From Lithobates sylvaticus (taxonomy: Eukaryota; Chordata; Amphibia; Anura; Ranidae): a stretch of 64,000 nt of DNA. The stretch spans positions 88,512,257 through 88,576,256 of the forward strand of contig CM053033.1 of NCBI GenBank assembly GCA_028564925.1. The letters run 5' to 3'. The notes under the pieces are model-generated. The model saw only the letters and a list, made by a program, of their open reading frames with translations, did not search any database and was not told the DNA's origin. Of the stretch, positions 1 through 11,404 are shown one piece after another. Numbering within the stretch: the stretch's first letter is position 1; every line of letters begins with the position of its first letter. The translations under genes were made by a program, and so were the position numbers.

Positions 1-186
1 CATACCTCTCCCTGTTCTCAGCTCCGTAACCCGATCGCGGGACACCAGCGGCGATCGGGTCCGCTGGCGGCGCGCGCGCGACCCACAGGCAGGCACATGC
101 ACGATCACGTACAGGTACGTGATTTTTCCTGCCCGTGCCATTTTGCCGCAGTATATCTGCGTTAGGCGGTCGGGAAGCGGTTAAAA
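1..186. repeat. Fragment of an interspersed repeat
   Basis: GC-rich block ending in ggcggtcgggaagcggttaa. A diverged relative lies at 42560-43085 and ends ggcggttggcaagtggttaa. It is cut by the window start, so its full extent is unknown. No ORF or RNA gene is recognisable. Confidence 0.5.
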
Positions 187-1125
187 AATAAAAAATAAAA
201 TTAAAAAAAACAGCTTTTGGAATACAGAGTAAAAATAATTAATATCAGTAAACTGTTTTAAATTGGCATCCAAATATATATTTAAAATCAAATCTTTATT
301 ATTTTGTGAAAAATAACATGGTTTAGAGTAATTTCTGCCAGTCACAAGCTGTGTCATGCCCCTTCAGCCTGTGCCCTAGAATAAAAGTGAAGCTTCCAAT
401 AATCCACATGTAATATCCCACCCCCATTGTGTTTAGCTGGTTAGTGGACATGGAGGAGGAGGGAGTGGGCTGTCAGTTACCATTGTGTATACACCCACAT
501 GTGTAACTATAGTCACATGGGCTGCTCCGATGTGGAAATGCTCAGCATAGAAACTCAAAGAAAACTGAGCATGTGCAGAGTTGACACCACTGCTGCAAAA
601 TCCCTAGCTGATTTGGGGACTTGGACAGAAGGTGGAGATAGAAAGCAGCAGGATCAACCAGGTTTTTTGCAGAATACAAATCTCATAGTGACAGAATATG
701 AACAGCATACAATACAGCATTTATTCATAGTTTTTTTTAATATGTGGGTTTAGTGACATTAAGTGATTGTGACAGCAGAAACAGTTTTGGATACATTGGG
801 GCCTTGGGAAATAATTAAAGGGGGGGGGGGGGGGTACTCTCTTGGATGGAATGCTACAGGCTCTCTGACACAACCCACTACAGAATATTCTACTTCTTTG
901 CGCCCTTCCACCTTTCCAATTTAAATTACATAATATTTAAACAGGCTTTTTGCAAGAGTTTGTTAAATTCCAAATTTTAATACAATTTGTATGACACCAT
1001 GAGTGTTTTTATTTTGTGAAATACAAAAGAGACGGAGAAAAAAAAAAAAAAAACAGAAGTGACAGAAAGTTGGCAAAATTATGGATATATGGTGATGCAG
1101 GTATAATCAAATCAGGATTTTTGGT
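187..1125. other. No recognisable gene
   Basis: AT-rich sequence with a poly-G run near 820-834 and short ORFs without recognisable motifs. I see no exon, RNA gene or clear transposon end here. Confidence 0.5.
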
Positions 1126-2289
1126 TTACTGTAAAATCCTTTTCTTGGAGTACATTACAGAACTCAGAGGAGGCATGACTACGCTGCCACCTTCAGGTGA
1201 ATAGAAAAAGGCATACATCCCTGCCCAGGCAAACACCTCCCCAGCTCAGGTAAGCCTCAGTTTTGTAGCAAGCAATGGGGAGCACAAGCAAGAGGAAGAG
1301 ATCTCTGTGTATTATGATGTACTCAAAATAAAAAAATTGTACATCAAAGGGCACAGTAGAGTTAGAAATAATGGATTACTTGGAATGTCCCAAAGCAATG
1401 AACATGAGGAGCCCAACACAGCAACAAAGCCAACAAGCTCAAAATCCCTAAATTAGATGAGGAAAAACCCCCAACTACAAAGTCTTCTGCCCAAATCTGC
1501 AGATGAAGACATCAACCTTTAGAAATTAGTAAAAGCGTGAAAAGAAGACCAGGTAGCAGCCCTACAAACTTAAAAAAAAAAAAAAAAGCTTGATGCTGAA
1601 TGGCCCAGGAAGCACTGGCACTCCTGGCAGAATTGGATATGATCAGGAAACGAGGAATCTTGTCCTTGATACGATAGGCTTGGGAAATGAGCTAATAAAT
1701 ACACCTGGAAATAGAGTCCTCCGAGAGAACAAATAGAATCAGGATTACTGAAAAGAAGCTTTAGACCAGATAAACTCAAGCCCATTGAAGTGAAGCACTT
1801 TCTTTTTAGGTTTGCTTAGCATTAGGACAAAAAGGAAGGCAACACAACGTCCCAGGGCTTCAAAACCACCTTATCACGGTGTAGAACCAGGAAGGGTTCC
1901 TTGCAGGAAAGCACAGCCAACTCTCAAGGCCCTCCTGGTCGAGGTAATGTCTACCAATTAAAATAACCATTACATAAGGAGCGACAAGGGAATCACTCAT
2001 TAGGTTTAAAAGAAGACTGTAAAACAGACCAAATTAAGACCCCACAGAGACAGCAGGGGCCACAAAAGGTGGAACGAGCTGTGCGATACTCTGCACAAAG
2101 ACTTTAACTAAGGAATAAGATGTGATAGGTCTTTAAAAAAGCACAGCCAAAGCAAAGATTTGGCAGCTCATGGTATGCAAAGCCAGGGACCTCACCACAC
2201 CAGATTCGAGAAAGGCCAAAATTCACCCACCACATACTGTTGGGGATGTAATCTAGGAGCTTCACACCAGGTGAAATAAGCCATCCTTG

Positions 2290-2772
2290 TAAAGGATAAG
2301 TTCACCTTTTCAGAAAAGATTAACAGGTAAAAAAAATGTGCATTTATTATTTTTTGTTGCAGGGGTGTGTAGAGCAGTGCACCAGTGATCAGCAGGACGC
2401 TGATGCCATACAGGTCACCTGCAGACCTGTCAGTGTATAGGCTTCTGCATACCTTGTACTAGGAAGCCGATGCATGCTAACAGGAAGAATGAATGCACTA
2501 CCACAGTGCTACAAGCCGACAGTCGCAAAGGCTGCTGGACCTTGTAGTTTTCCATTCACAGAACACTGAATGAGTGACGCAGCCGGTGGGTGGAGCTCCA
2601 CACTGCCATGTTTTTTTTATTTTTATTTGAAACCTAGCAGGTGGAGAAGAACCCCTGCTAGCTGGCACAGTGGGGAATGGGAAGGTGCGGGGGGCGGTGT
2701 AATCATAACATGTTACATCCCGAATATGGGTGTAAATTGTGATATGTTATGAAAGGTGAACTTATCCTTAAA
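2290..2772. mobile_element. Small inverted-repeat element (MITE)
   Basis: Terminal inverted repeats are visible: aaggataagttcacctttt at the left and aaaggtgaacttatcctt at the right. There is no coding capacity. A second member of the family lies at 27436-27788. It sits inside the DIRS-like fossil and is therefore younger than it. Confidence 0.7.
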
Positions 2773-2900
2773 ATTTTCTGGAGGTTGACTTTCTAGTCTT
2801 GAGCAGGGTAGGAAGCACAGAATCAGAAACCTGGGCTTCAACAGCCATCCTATCAAAGCCAGCAACCGTAAAAGCAGGATGGAAGAACGAACCCTGCGAC

Positions 2901-3312
2901 ACTTAGGGCTCTTTCACACGGACGGACCGTATGTCCGTTTTTCATCCATCCGTTTTCGGATGAAAAACGTACATGTGTATCCCTATGGGATAGCGGGTGT
3001 CAGCGGATGAGCATCCGCTGACACCCGCTCTCGTCCGTGTCCGCTATGCTCCTTTTCTTCAGACGGAGGAAAACCCTATATTTTTCATCCGTCTGCAGAG
3101 TGGATCGGATGACGATGGACTCTACGGTCCGTCGTCACCCGATCCCCCATAGGGGAGAGCGGCGCTCTGACAGGTCCGTCCCTGCGCGGTGTGCAGAGAC
3201 GGACCTGTCATCTTCCTGCTCAGCGGAGATCGCTCCGGCGATCCCCGCTGAGCAAGTGGATATCCACGGGGCGGATCAGCACTGATCCGCCTCGTGTGAA
3301 AGGACCCTAAGT
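2901..3312. mobile_element. Small inverted-repeat element (MITE)
   Basis: Ends acttagggctctttcacacg and cgtgtgaaaggaccctaagt are inverted copies. The interior is GC-rich with internal inverted segments (ggatgagcatccgctgac and similar). It is non-coding; ORFs drawn through it are by-products of the palindromes. Inserted in the DIRS-like fossil. Confidence 0.75.
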
Positions 3313-5286
3313 CTAGGCGATCTGGAAAAGCCCACAGCTTGTCTGTCAAGAGACTGACGACAGTCTCCTTAGCAAAGCTGGTGCAATCAGAATCACCAGA
3401 ATGCCCTTTACTTTTATCCTGTGCAACAGTCAGAGGAGTAGAGGGAATGCAAAGATTACAGAAAAACAAATTCCAAGGAGACAGCAGAGCCTCCACTGCA
3501 AATGCTTAATAATCTGTACACCAAGAGATCCAAACTCATTGTCCTCCATCACAGCCAAATCTCTGCGAACACTTCTGGGTGATGAGGCCATTGATTCAAC
3601 TGCTGATAGCTAAGAAAGTTTGCCTGACAATTTTTCATATGCCGGGAATGTACAAAGCAGAGGGCTGTAGCATTAAGTTCTGCCCAAGACAAGTTTGCTT
3701 CTTCCTTAGCAGCTCAGCTTCTCATCCTTCCATGGTGACTTATGTATACCACAGCCGTGGCATTGTCCCACTGCATCTTGACAGAAGACCCTGAAGGTAG
3801 ACAGACCAATGTGGGGAGAACCAGTTGTATCACCTGGAGTTCCAGGATGTGGATCGGCAATTTCCACTCTGACGACCAGGTTCCCTGAACCAAATTGTTT
3901 TCCAGAATGCCACCCCAGCTCGAGAGGATGGTATATCATTTTCCATTTCATCAGAAGGAAGGATTTTAGGTATGCAGCAGCTGTGTAGTTATCTACCATT
4001 CTAGAGCTAGCCAGGTCTTGGGAGGCAGATCTAAAGACTCCTGATATTATGCTCTTACCAACGGGATATTAAGCTGGAGCTCTCTAGGGTAAAACTGGGC
4101 ATAGGGGGGGGTGCACTGAAGGAAGCTACCATCTTCCCCAGCACTATCATGCATCTCTGAATGGAGTGATCTTCTTAGGGACTCCACCAGGGCTCAAAGA
4201 GACAGGCATTTCATATTGAGGAGCAAGCCTAATTACTCCAGATGTTGAGCTGGAACGAAGGCTGGCTTTTGAAGATTCAGTACCCAAGCTTAACCCCTCA
4301 AGGACCTATACCCTTCTGCTGAAGATTTGTGGTCAGTTTCTGAGCCGATTGCTCCCTTAGAAGCCAGTCACCCAGGTACCCCACAATGAGGATTCCCTTG
4401 GTTCTCAACAAACCCAGAACCAGAGCCAACACCTCTGTGAACACCCTGGGGGCCCAAGACAAGCCAAAGAGTAACCACAAATCGATAGTGGGTATCCTCC
4501 AGAAAACAGAGGAAACATTTGAAGCTGGAAAAATGGGAATGTGCAGGTAGGCATCCTTGATCTCCACTGACACTAGAAAGTCCCCTTGATGAAGTTAAGC
4601 AATAACCGACCAGAAGGACTCCATCCTGAATTTTTGTATTTTCATGAACTTGGTGACACACTTGAGTCAGAAGTGATGGATGTCTCCATTTGGCTCGGGA
4701 ACTGTGAACAGATTTTGGAATAAATGCCTTGAACCTTCTCTTCTGCCAGCAAGAGTGTGGACACCTCTTCACTGAGGGGAGGATTTTTCCTCAGGACTGG
4801 ATGATTTGAATGTCCAGTTTGAACAGAAATGGGGTGTGGGCTTTTGTTTGAAGGCTGAGGTAGGTTACTTATGAAAGGACTTATTCTCGAACTCAGAAGG
4901 CATGTCTGACCTGTCACCATTGCCTCCTTCCTTAAAGGGGTATGATTGGGCTTTTCCTCACAGTCACCCTCTGTATATAAGGGCAGCCTCTCAATTTGCC
5001 TTTTGCTGAGAATTTCCACAAACCAACACTTGAGCCAAAGGGTTCTTCTCATGTCAACTTACATAGTGCCCTCCTGTGAACGCTGCCTTATGGAGTCTTT
5101 TAGGCATCCATCGAGAAACTCAAGGCACTTGGAAAGTCTTCTGGAACAACTTTACATCTCCCGTGTGGACAAACACTGCACTTGCATGAGCATATGCTTG
5201 AGTACAGCTGTGTGACTGAGACCTAAATTTTAAAGAATAAGTCTAATGCCTCGTACACACGTACGGACTTTTGCCGGCGGACCTAA

Positions 5287-5309
5287 GTCCAGCGGACAAT
5301 CCGCTGGAC
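5287..5309. promoter_or_regulatory. Subterminal palindrome of the Harbinger element
   Basis: gtccagcgga and tccgctggac face each other around a 3-base spacer, about 40 bp inside the left end. The same motif recurs near the right end (14355-14380 and 14459-14493) and in the related element at 54052-56494. Such repeated subterminal palindromes are plausible binding sites for the element's own proteins; that role is inference. Confidence 0.5.
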
Positions 5310-5734
5310 TTTCCCGCTAGGTACGCTGGACTAAAAAGCGAACGGACTTGACCACACACGATCACGCAAAAAAGTCCGGCGGTTCACGCGATGACGTACG
5401 CACGTACGACGGGACTAGAAAAAGGAAGCTCGAGATCCCAAACGACACCCTTTGGGCCCCGTCAGCTAATCTCGTGTGTATCGCGTGTTAGTTGACGTTT
5501 GGTTAGAGACGATTCGCGCTTCTCAGACTTCTGCTTAATTCGTTCGCTTCTGCCGTTCAGTTTGTGCTTGTGAGGTTTGTATCTGGCTTTCAGTGCGTGT
5601 GGATCAGTTCCTACCTGTTCTCAGGCCGTTCTGGTCCGCTCGTTCCTGTTTTTCAGGTCGTTCTTCATAGGCCTTGCTGTTCTTCAGTGCGTTCTGTTAA
5701 GTTGTTTGTTTGATCAGCCGACCGTTTTGAAGCC

Positions 5735-6190
5735 ATGGAGTGTGGACGTACTCGGGAACGAGTTCGTGCTGTGCAGGGGCTCGGTGTTGCGGTTAACACC
5801 TTGGCACGAGCCCGGTCCATGAACAGGGTGAGGAGGAGTTCATGGACCAAGAATTGGTTGCGCCAGCGTGACCAATTCTCGCATATGCCTTTGCTCCGTG
5901 AGATCCGTGAGAATAATCCTGATGATTTCAGGAATTATCTCCGGATGACGGACCCCATTTTTCACCGTCTGTTGGCTTCGCTGTCCCCTTATATTAGCAG
6001 GCAGAATACCTGCATGCGGCAAGCCATCAGTGCGGAGCAGAGGCTAGTCGCCACGTTGCGTTACTTGGCGACGGGGAGAAGCTTGCAGGACCTCAAGTTC
6101 ACGACAGGCATCTCCCCCCAGGCTCTGGGGCTCATTATTCCAGAGACCTGTTCTGCCATTATCCACGTCCTGCAGGAGGAATACATTAAG
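5735..6190 (+). CDS. Harbinger transposase, exon 1
   Basis: The first coding exon gives 152 residues and ends at donor aag/gtaagt in phase 0. It carries the N-terminal part typical of HARBI1-like transposases: a basic start, then a helical region with RMTDPIFHRLLASL, ISAEQRLVATLRYLATG and FTTGISPQALGLI, the segment that precedes the catalytic domain in this family. The start is the first ATG of the frame, in the context agccatggag. No clear TATA box is seen upstream in 5247-5734. Spliced to 7357-8109 it gives a protein of about 402 residues, somewhat longer than vertebrate HARBI1 (about 350). The splice is predicted from sequence, not from transcripts. Confidence 0.85.
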
Positions 6191-7356
6191 GTAAGTCTTC
6201 TCTTTTAAAATTACCTATGTCTTGTATGTTTGTTAATGTAGTGCATCAATGTCATCATTAGCTAATTACCATGATAGGACTATTCTATGAATGTCCCCTA
6301 TTCCTTTTATTTTTGGATTTTGTTTTTTTTTGTCTAGTATTTTATGGTTGACTTATCTAAATAGTTTTAAGAATGTATTATTTAGTGGGTCACATGCATA
6401 TTTGCTTGCACCAACCTCCCCAGCATGGAAGCTTGGCCCCCTAAACACCCCTAGCCTAGTCACTTTCTTTGGTTAAAAATGTATATTACCAGCTCCATTG
6501 TACAGCTTTACTCACCCCCCCTTTCACCCCCCTTGACCCTCAATTTTAAATTGATTGCATGTGGTTTTTGGTCAGCTTGTAATTATCCCCACCCCCCCAC
6601 CCCCCCTGATAATTAATATCATGTGGTTTTGGTCAGCTTGTAATTATCCCCACCCCCCCACCCCCCCTGATAATTAATATCATGTGGTTTTTGGTCAGCT
6701 TGTAATTATCCCCACCCCCCACCCCCCCCCAGATAATTAATATCATGTGGTTTTGGTCAGCTTGTAATTATCCCCACCCCCCCACCCCCCCTGATAATAA
6801 ATATCATGTGGTTTTGGTCAGCTTGTAATTATCCCCACCCCCCCACCCCCCCACCCCACCCCCCCTGATAATTAATATCATGTGGTTTTGGTCAGCTTGT
6901 AATTATCCCCACCCCCCCAGATAATTAATATCATGTGGTTTTGGTCAGCTTGTAATTATCCCCACCCCCCCACCCCCCTGATAATTAATATCATGTGGTT
7001 TTGGTCAGCTTGTAATTATCCCCACCCCCCCAGATAATTAATATCATGTGGTTTTGGTCAGCTTGTAATTAATCCCCCCCACCCCCCCACACACACCTTT
7101 AATTAATTGCATGTGTATTGTGTGACCTTACAATTATTTACTCCCCACCCACATCCCCATTATTATCTTCTCTGGTCCATCAGAGGGGTCATCAATCAGA
7201 GATTTGTCCCTTTTATCCTTAATCTTTTGGCTTTATTTCAAGGATTTACAAAATAAATACATATGTTCTTCCAAATTGTTTGTTAATTTGTAGCATTTAG
7301 TTTGGTGTTTTGCCTGGTTTATAATTTAAATTGTATCTTTCTGTTTGACTTCACAG
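6191..7356 (+). other. Intron of the Harbinger transposase gene
   Basis: A 1166-bp intron from gtaagt to tgacttcacag. It contains the minisatellite at 6505-7085. Joining 6190 to 7357 makes EEYIK-CPSTPQEW, the expected junction for a HARBI1-like protein. Confidence 0.8.
6505..7085 (+). repeat. Minisatellite of about 60-65 bp in the transposase intron
   Basis: About eight to nine units, each with catgtggttttggtcagctt, then gtaattatccccacccccc and gataattaatat. Units differ mainly in the length of the C-rich part. The array is entirely intronic. Confidence 0.9.
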
Positions 7357-8109
7357 TGTCCCTCCACGCCACAGGAATGGCAGACTGTGGCTTCCCAGTT
7401 TGCTGCCCGTTGGGACTTTCCCAACTGCGGAGGGGCGATTGACGGCAAACACGTGCGAATTGTGCCCCCACCCCATTCGGGGTCATACTATTGGAATTAT
7501 AAGGGGTTCCATAGTATCGTGTTGATGGCGGTGGTGTCGGCACAATATGACTTTCTGTATGTGGATGTGGGGAAAAACGGCCGGATGTCGGACGGAGGAG
7601 TCTTCAACCACACGGAGTTCGGTCATCGTCTCCAAACTGGTGGGCTGGAGCTGCCACCAGATGAAGATAATGTGGAGGGACTCCCCTTCGTCTTCATTGC
7701 CGACGAGGCGTTCGGTCTGGGTGACCATCTGATGAGGCCATTTCCCCAACGATCCCTCACCCCTGAGAGGAGGATTTTTAATTATCGGTTGGCCAGAGCA
7801 AGAAGGGTGGTGGAAAATGCCTTTGGTATTATGGCCAACCGTTTCAGATTGCTCCTTACATCCCTACATCTGGCAGAGTACAAACTCAATACTATTATTC
7901 TTGCATGCTGTGTCATGCACAATTATTTACGGAAACATTCAGGAACATACTCCTTACCAATTGGCCCTGAGGCCGGAGTGGAAGGCAACATGACAGGGCT
8001 GGATAATCGCCCTCTTGGTTCCGCACCACAATCAGCCCAGCAAGTGCGGGACCTTTATTTACAGTATTTTAATGGTAGGGGGGCCATTGAAATGGCAGCA
8101 GACCCTTAA
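7357..8109 (+). CDS. Harbinger transposase, exon 2 (DDE catalytic domain)
   Basis: This exon encodes 250 residues plus stop and holds the DDE_Tnp_4-type nuclease domain that cuts and joins the transposon ends. Visible motifs, numbered in the spliced protein, are GGAIDGKHV (D181), GYWNYKG-like SYYWNYKGFHS, VGKNGRMSDGGVF (D231), IADEAF (D268) and RRVVENAFGI (E305). The triad is D181, then D231 or D268, and E305; I cannot decide the second Asp without an alignment. The frame is open to TAA at 8107-8109, and AATAAA follows near 8131. Transposases of this family usually need a separate DNA-binding partner for nuclear entry and end recognition. Two candidate partners are encoded in the same element. 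Confidence 0.92.
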   Translation, partial: CPSTPQEWQTVASQFAARWDFPNCGGAIDGKHVRIVPPPHSGSYYWNYKGFHSIVLMAVVSAQYDFLYVDVGKNGRMSDGGVFNHTEFGHRLQTGGLELPPDEDNVEGLPFVFIADEAFGLGDHLMRPFPQRSLTPERRIFNYRLARARRVVENAFGIMANRFRLLLTSLHLAEYKLNTIILACCVMHNYLRKHSGTYSLPIGPEAGVEGNMTGLDNRPLGSAPQSAQQVRDLYLQYFNGRGAIEMAADP

Positions 8110-8378
8110 ACCACCTTTTTCATTTACAAAGAATAAATACAGTTATTTATGTTTGAAATATTGGTAGTTTCGTATTGTTTTGCTTTTAATTTGGCCTGTT
8201 TTATATGTTGTCCTAGTGCACATCTTAATAGTGGCAAACTTGTTTAGCGTTTAGTAAATAAGCCCCTTTGTCAATGAACCACAACATGTTTTTGTCAAAC
8301 TGGTAGTATTTAAAAAGAAGAAGCCACACATTTTTGAATTTGTGCAAACATTATTTTTTTTATTATAGTGCACATCCA

Positions 8379-8381
<3 letters not shown>

Positions 8382-8444
<63 letters not shown>

Positions 8445-8538
8445 TTTTTTTTTTTAAATTTTTTTTTTTTTTTTTTTTTTATCTTTTTGACATTTTTTTT
8501 TTTGGTGTTTTTCTCAAAACATATTTTTTTTTTTTTTT
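8382..8538. repeat. T-rich homopolymer tract
   Basis: About 155 bases, nearly all T with a few interruptions. Its length is likely to be unstable and uncertain in the assembly. Confidence 0.9.
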
Positions 8539-8671
8539 GGATTGATTTTTTAAAACAAACATAAAAACATGTTTAAAATTGTTAAAAAATTTTGGCTTAG
8601 CATTTGAAATTATTTACACAATGTAAAAGTCCAGAACTTACAAAGTTCAACAGGTAACCCATGAACAGAAG

Positions 8672-8893
8672 AAGCCAAATTTTTAATATGCACACTAATT
8701 TAACTGGAAAATGGGTAATGTCAACATGTGCTATGTTCCATCATGGGGAATCAATGGACGTGTTTTGTGTGTGAAACCCCTTCCCTCTCACCTACTAGCA
8801 TTAGGGGTTGCAAACACCAAATGCGTCCATTGAGATCCCCTGATGGCACATAGCACATGTTGACATACCGTGTGCATATTAAAAATTTGGCCT
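8672..8893. repeat. Imperfect inverted repeat, possible long hairpin
   Basis: The outer arms gccaaatttttaatatgcac and gtgcatattaaaaatttggc pair, and the inner arms gtcaacatgtgctatgt and acatagcacatgttgac pair. The loop is around 8780. It lies in the presumed 3' UTR of the minus-strand Myb-like gene. Confidence 0.75.
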
Positions 8894-8967
8894 CTAAAAT
8901 TAGTTAAACAGCGCATCAAAAGGGGAATGAAGGACATGATTGATGTTAAGAAATGTAAAAGGGGTCT

Positions 8968-9143
8968 TTAGATTCTCCCCAAAACATCAATCATGTCCTT
9001 CATTCCCTGCTGCATGGTGGCCATCTCCTTCTGCATATTTTCCAGCTGCAGATTCCAGGCCATGATCTGGCCAATAAGCCTGTGGGCACTGTCAGTGGAA
9101 AATGGCTCCGCAGCTTGTCGTTCCACAAACAGATCAGCATCAC
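8968..9143 (-). CDS. Myb/SANT-like protein of the Harbinger element, exon 3
   Basis: The last coding exon (acceptor tttttag at 9144-9145) ends at TAA 8970-8968. It encodes about 58 residues starting DADLFVERQAAEPF and running through HRLIGQIMAWNLQLENMQKEMATMQQGMKDMIDVLGRI. The heptad-like spacing of hydrophobic residues suggests a short C-terminal coiled coil for self-association, as is common in Harbinger-partner proteins. It joins exon 2 in phase (A+GT gives Ser). The function is inferred from position and family habit. Confidence 0.78.
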
Positions 9144-9235
9144 CTAAAAGTTGGGTAGATAAAACACAAGAAAAAAAGTGTCAAAAACATGCAGACCTTA
9201 ATTTATTAGCTCAATCTGTGTTCTGAGACACTCAC

Positions 9236-9373
9236 TTGGTGGGGTGCAGATTTCATCCACTTCAACCACCTGTTCCGCCACATCCACGCGCGGGCTTGGG
9301 CTAACTGCCCAATTAGTCTGGTGATGCCGGGAGGTCCTCGTAGGTTCGGACTGACGTCTGAGTCTTTTGCCCC
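9236..9373 (-). CDS. Myb/SANT-like protein of the Harbinger element, exon 2
   Basis: A 138-bp exon between acceptor accatag and donor ccaa/gtgagt. It encodes RGKRLRRQSEPTRTSRHHQTNWAVSPSPRVDVAEQVVEVDEICTPP-type sequence: a basic stretch that could serve as a nuclear localisation signal, followed by an acidic linker. The phases (1 in, 1 out) fit both neighbouring exons exactly, which supports the three-exon model. Confidence 0.78.
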
Positions 9374-10829
9374 CTATGGTAATGGAACACAAAAAGGTAC
9401 ACTTTTGAATCACACTGATATTTGAGTGCCAAAATAGGATTAGTAAACATTGTTTAAAAGTCTTGCCAATTATTAGCAGTTTGTTAGAAGATCCTACTTG
9501 AAGACAGAATTGAAATGTCTATCTAATGAAACTCCAATACTTAAACCGGCCTTCAACCCTAAATTTGAACTTCCGCTCATTGGATCCCTGCACCCCTGTG
9601 GTGTCTTATTTTGAACCTTTTAGGGGGGATGGGTTGCAGATACCTGTGTAAGGCAGGTATTTGCACACACATCCGGCCCTAGACTCCCACAGAAGTATAC
9701 GCCACATCCCGTCCCACCGTGCTGTCTGCTGGGACACACAGGGGTCCCCGAGCTCGCGCGGACCAGTCCTATTGCATTGCGCAACTGGCGCATGCCCAAT
9801 AGTGACCCGGGAAGTGAAGCCGCAAACATTAATTTCATGATTGCAAGATCAGAGATTGTAGCTGCACCATCCAAGGGACAGGTGAGTGTACTTCTTTGAA
9901 AAGTCACCACCTACAGTATTTAGAGATGATGAGCATTTTTTGGGAATTGTGAGCATGAGACCCTGCTTAACATATTTATCCCCCCCCCCCCAAAACAGCC
10001 TCTGGAGTCCCTGTGTAAGTTACCCCTAAAACCCTTACTACAGCAGTAATTGTATAGATAGTGACAATAATAAACAACCTTACAACTCCAACAACCCAAA
10101 GCCAGGTAAACTCAATAAACGTTATGAAGACAAACGGAACTTTCATCAAATCTGCGCAAGTTTCAGGTACGAATGGTAATAACATCTGCGCAAATCTGCG
10201 CAAGTTGTAGGTACGAATGGTAATAACATCTGCGCAAGTTTAACGGACGAATGGTAATTAAATCTGCGCAAGTTTCAGGTACGAATGGTAATAACATCTG
10301 CGCAAGTTTAACGGACGAATGGTAATTAAATCTGCGCAAGTTTCACGGACGAATGGTAATTACATCTGCGCAAGTTTCACGGACGAATGGTAATTAAATC
10401 TGCGCAAGTTTCAGGGACGAATGGTAATTAAATCTGCGCAAGTTTCAGGTACGAATGGTAATAACATCTGCGCAAGTTTAACGGATGAATGGTAATTAAA
10501 TCTGCGCAAGTTTCACGGACGAATGGTAATTAAATCTGCGCAAGTTTCAGGTACGAATGGTAATAACATCTGCGCAAGTTTAACGGACGAATGGTAATTA
10601 AATCTGCGCAAGTTTCACGGACGAATGGTAATTACATCTGCGCAAGTTTCACGGACGAATGGTAATTAAATCTGCGCAAGTTTCAGGTACGAATGGTAAT
10701 AACATCTGCGCAAGTTTAACGGACGAATGGTAATTAAATCTGCGCAAGTTTCACGGACGAATGGTAATTACATCTGCGCAAGATTAGACATATCAAGTAT
10801 AACCATAGTAGCGCACGTGCTTGACTTAC
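9374..10829 (-). other. Intron 1 of the Myb-like gene
   Basis: Runs from donor gtaagt at 10829 to acceptor at 9374. Nearly half of it is the 35-bp tandem array at 10145-10785. Short ORFs inside have no recognisable motif. Confidence 0.75.
10145..10785. repeat. Minisatellite of 34-35 bp in the Myb-like gene intron
   Basis: About 18 units with the core tctgcgcaagttt followed by cacggacgaatggtaatta or caggtacgaatggtaataac. The two variant types alternate, which implies higher-order duplication. The array lies wholly inside intron 1. Confidence 0.92.
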
Positions 10830-11163
10830 TTTTTTTGATGGCTTTTCGAATTCTCCTGTACTGATCGTGCTCCCTGGATTTGATGTCGGACCATCGTTTG
10901 CGCAGTTGATCCTTGCCCCTTCGTACGCCGAATTTCTGCTCCAGGGTGCTGACGATTGTAGTGAGAATCTTGTCCTTGCGCAAGTTGGGACGAGGGTACG
11001 GGCCATTTTCCCCGTCGTAATCTTCCCTTTGGAGGATGTCCACCATCTCCACCATCTCTTCAAAGGCCATATTGGTGGCCTTATATCTGCTGCTGGATGC
11101 AGATGTGTTGGCTTCTTGGCTTTCCTCCGCGCTACTGGCTGAGAATGTGTCCGCCATATTCAT
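10830..11163 (-). CDS. Myb/SANT-like protein of the Harbinger element, exon 1
   Basis: Encodes residues 1-111 of a predicted 215-residue protein (exons 11163-10830, 9373-9236, 9143-8968). After a Ser/Ala-rich start comes a trihelical Myb/SANT-like domain: MAFEEMVEMVDILQREDYDG, then LRKDKILTTIVSTLEQKFGVRRGKDQLRKRWSDIKSREHDQYRRIRKAI. The KRWSDIK segment is the usual signature of the third helix in trihelix/NAIF1-type domains. In known Harbinger elements a Myb-like partner binds the subterminal DNA and carries the transposase into the nucleus. Two in-frame ATGs (11163 and 11157) could start it. The donor is aaaaaaa/gtaagt at 10829. Confidence 0.87.
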
Positions 11164-11341
11164 GAATTAATTCACCAACAATGCAACGAGGGGAAGCGGG
11201 GCGGGGAATACTCGTCATGAGGAACGTCATGGGCGGGCGACGCGGAGGACGCAGGCGGACTTCGACGCGTGCGCAGTGTATATAAGGCTGTTTGAGGGGC
11301 CCACGTGTTCCCGAACGGAAGTAGCGAGCGCTCTGTACGAA
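11164..11341. promoter_or_regulatory. Divergent promoter region between Myb-like and MADF genes
   Basis: About 115 bp separate the Myb-like start codon (11163, minus) from a TATA box at 11279-11287 (tatataagg, plus). The region is GC-rich. A 5' non-coding exon of the MADF gene probably runs from about 11310 to 11341 and ends at donor aag/gtaagt. The two DNA-binding-protein genes may be co-regulated; that is inference. Confidence 0.6.
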
Positions 11342-11404
11342 GGTAAGTGTTTTCTAGGATGCATTACTGTGTTTTTTTTTTTGTTTTGGTCCAGCATTTT
11401 TTAA

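Larger units (their letters stand above)
1126..5220 (-). mobile_element. Broken DIRS-like retrotransposon fossil
   Basis: Tyrosine-recombinase retroelement remains. The reverse-transcriptase palm region is recognisable on the minus strand at about 4298-4650 (KDAYLHIPI-type motif). The lower end (about 1126-1250) resembles DIRS terminal sequence. The element is broken in several places, carries at least two younger small elements (2290-2772 and 2901-3312) and looks old. Outer limits are approximate. Confidence 0.6.
8110..8967. other. Convergent intergenic region with poly-T tract and hairpin
   Basis: Separates the 3' ends of the transposase and the Myb-like gene. Contains a long T-rich tract (8382-8538) and an imperfect inverted repeat (8672-8893). 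The ORF drawn through the poly-T tract is not a gene. Confidence 0.7.

Noticed and set aside
8334-8564. Poly-Phe ORF
   Set aside because: Translation of a T-rich tract between convergent Harbinger genes.
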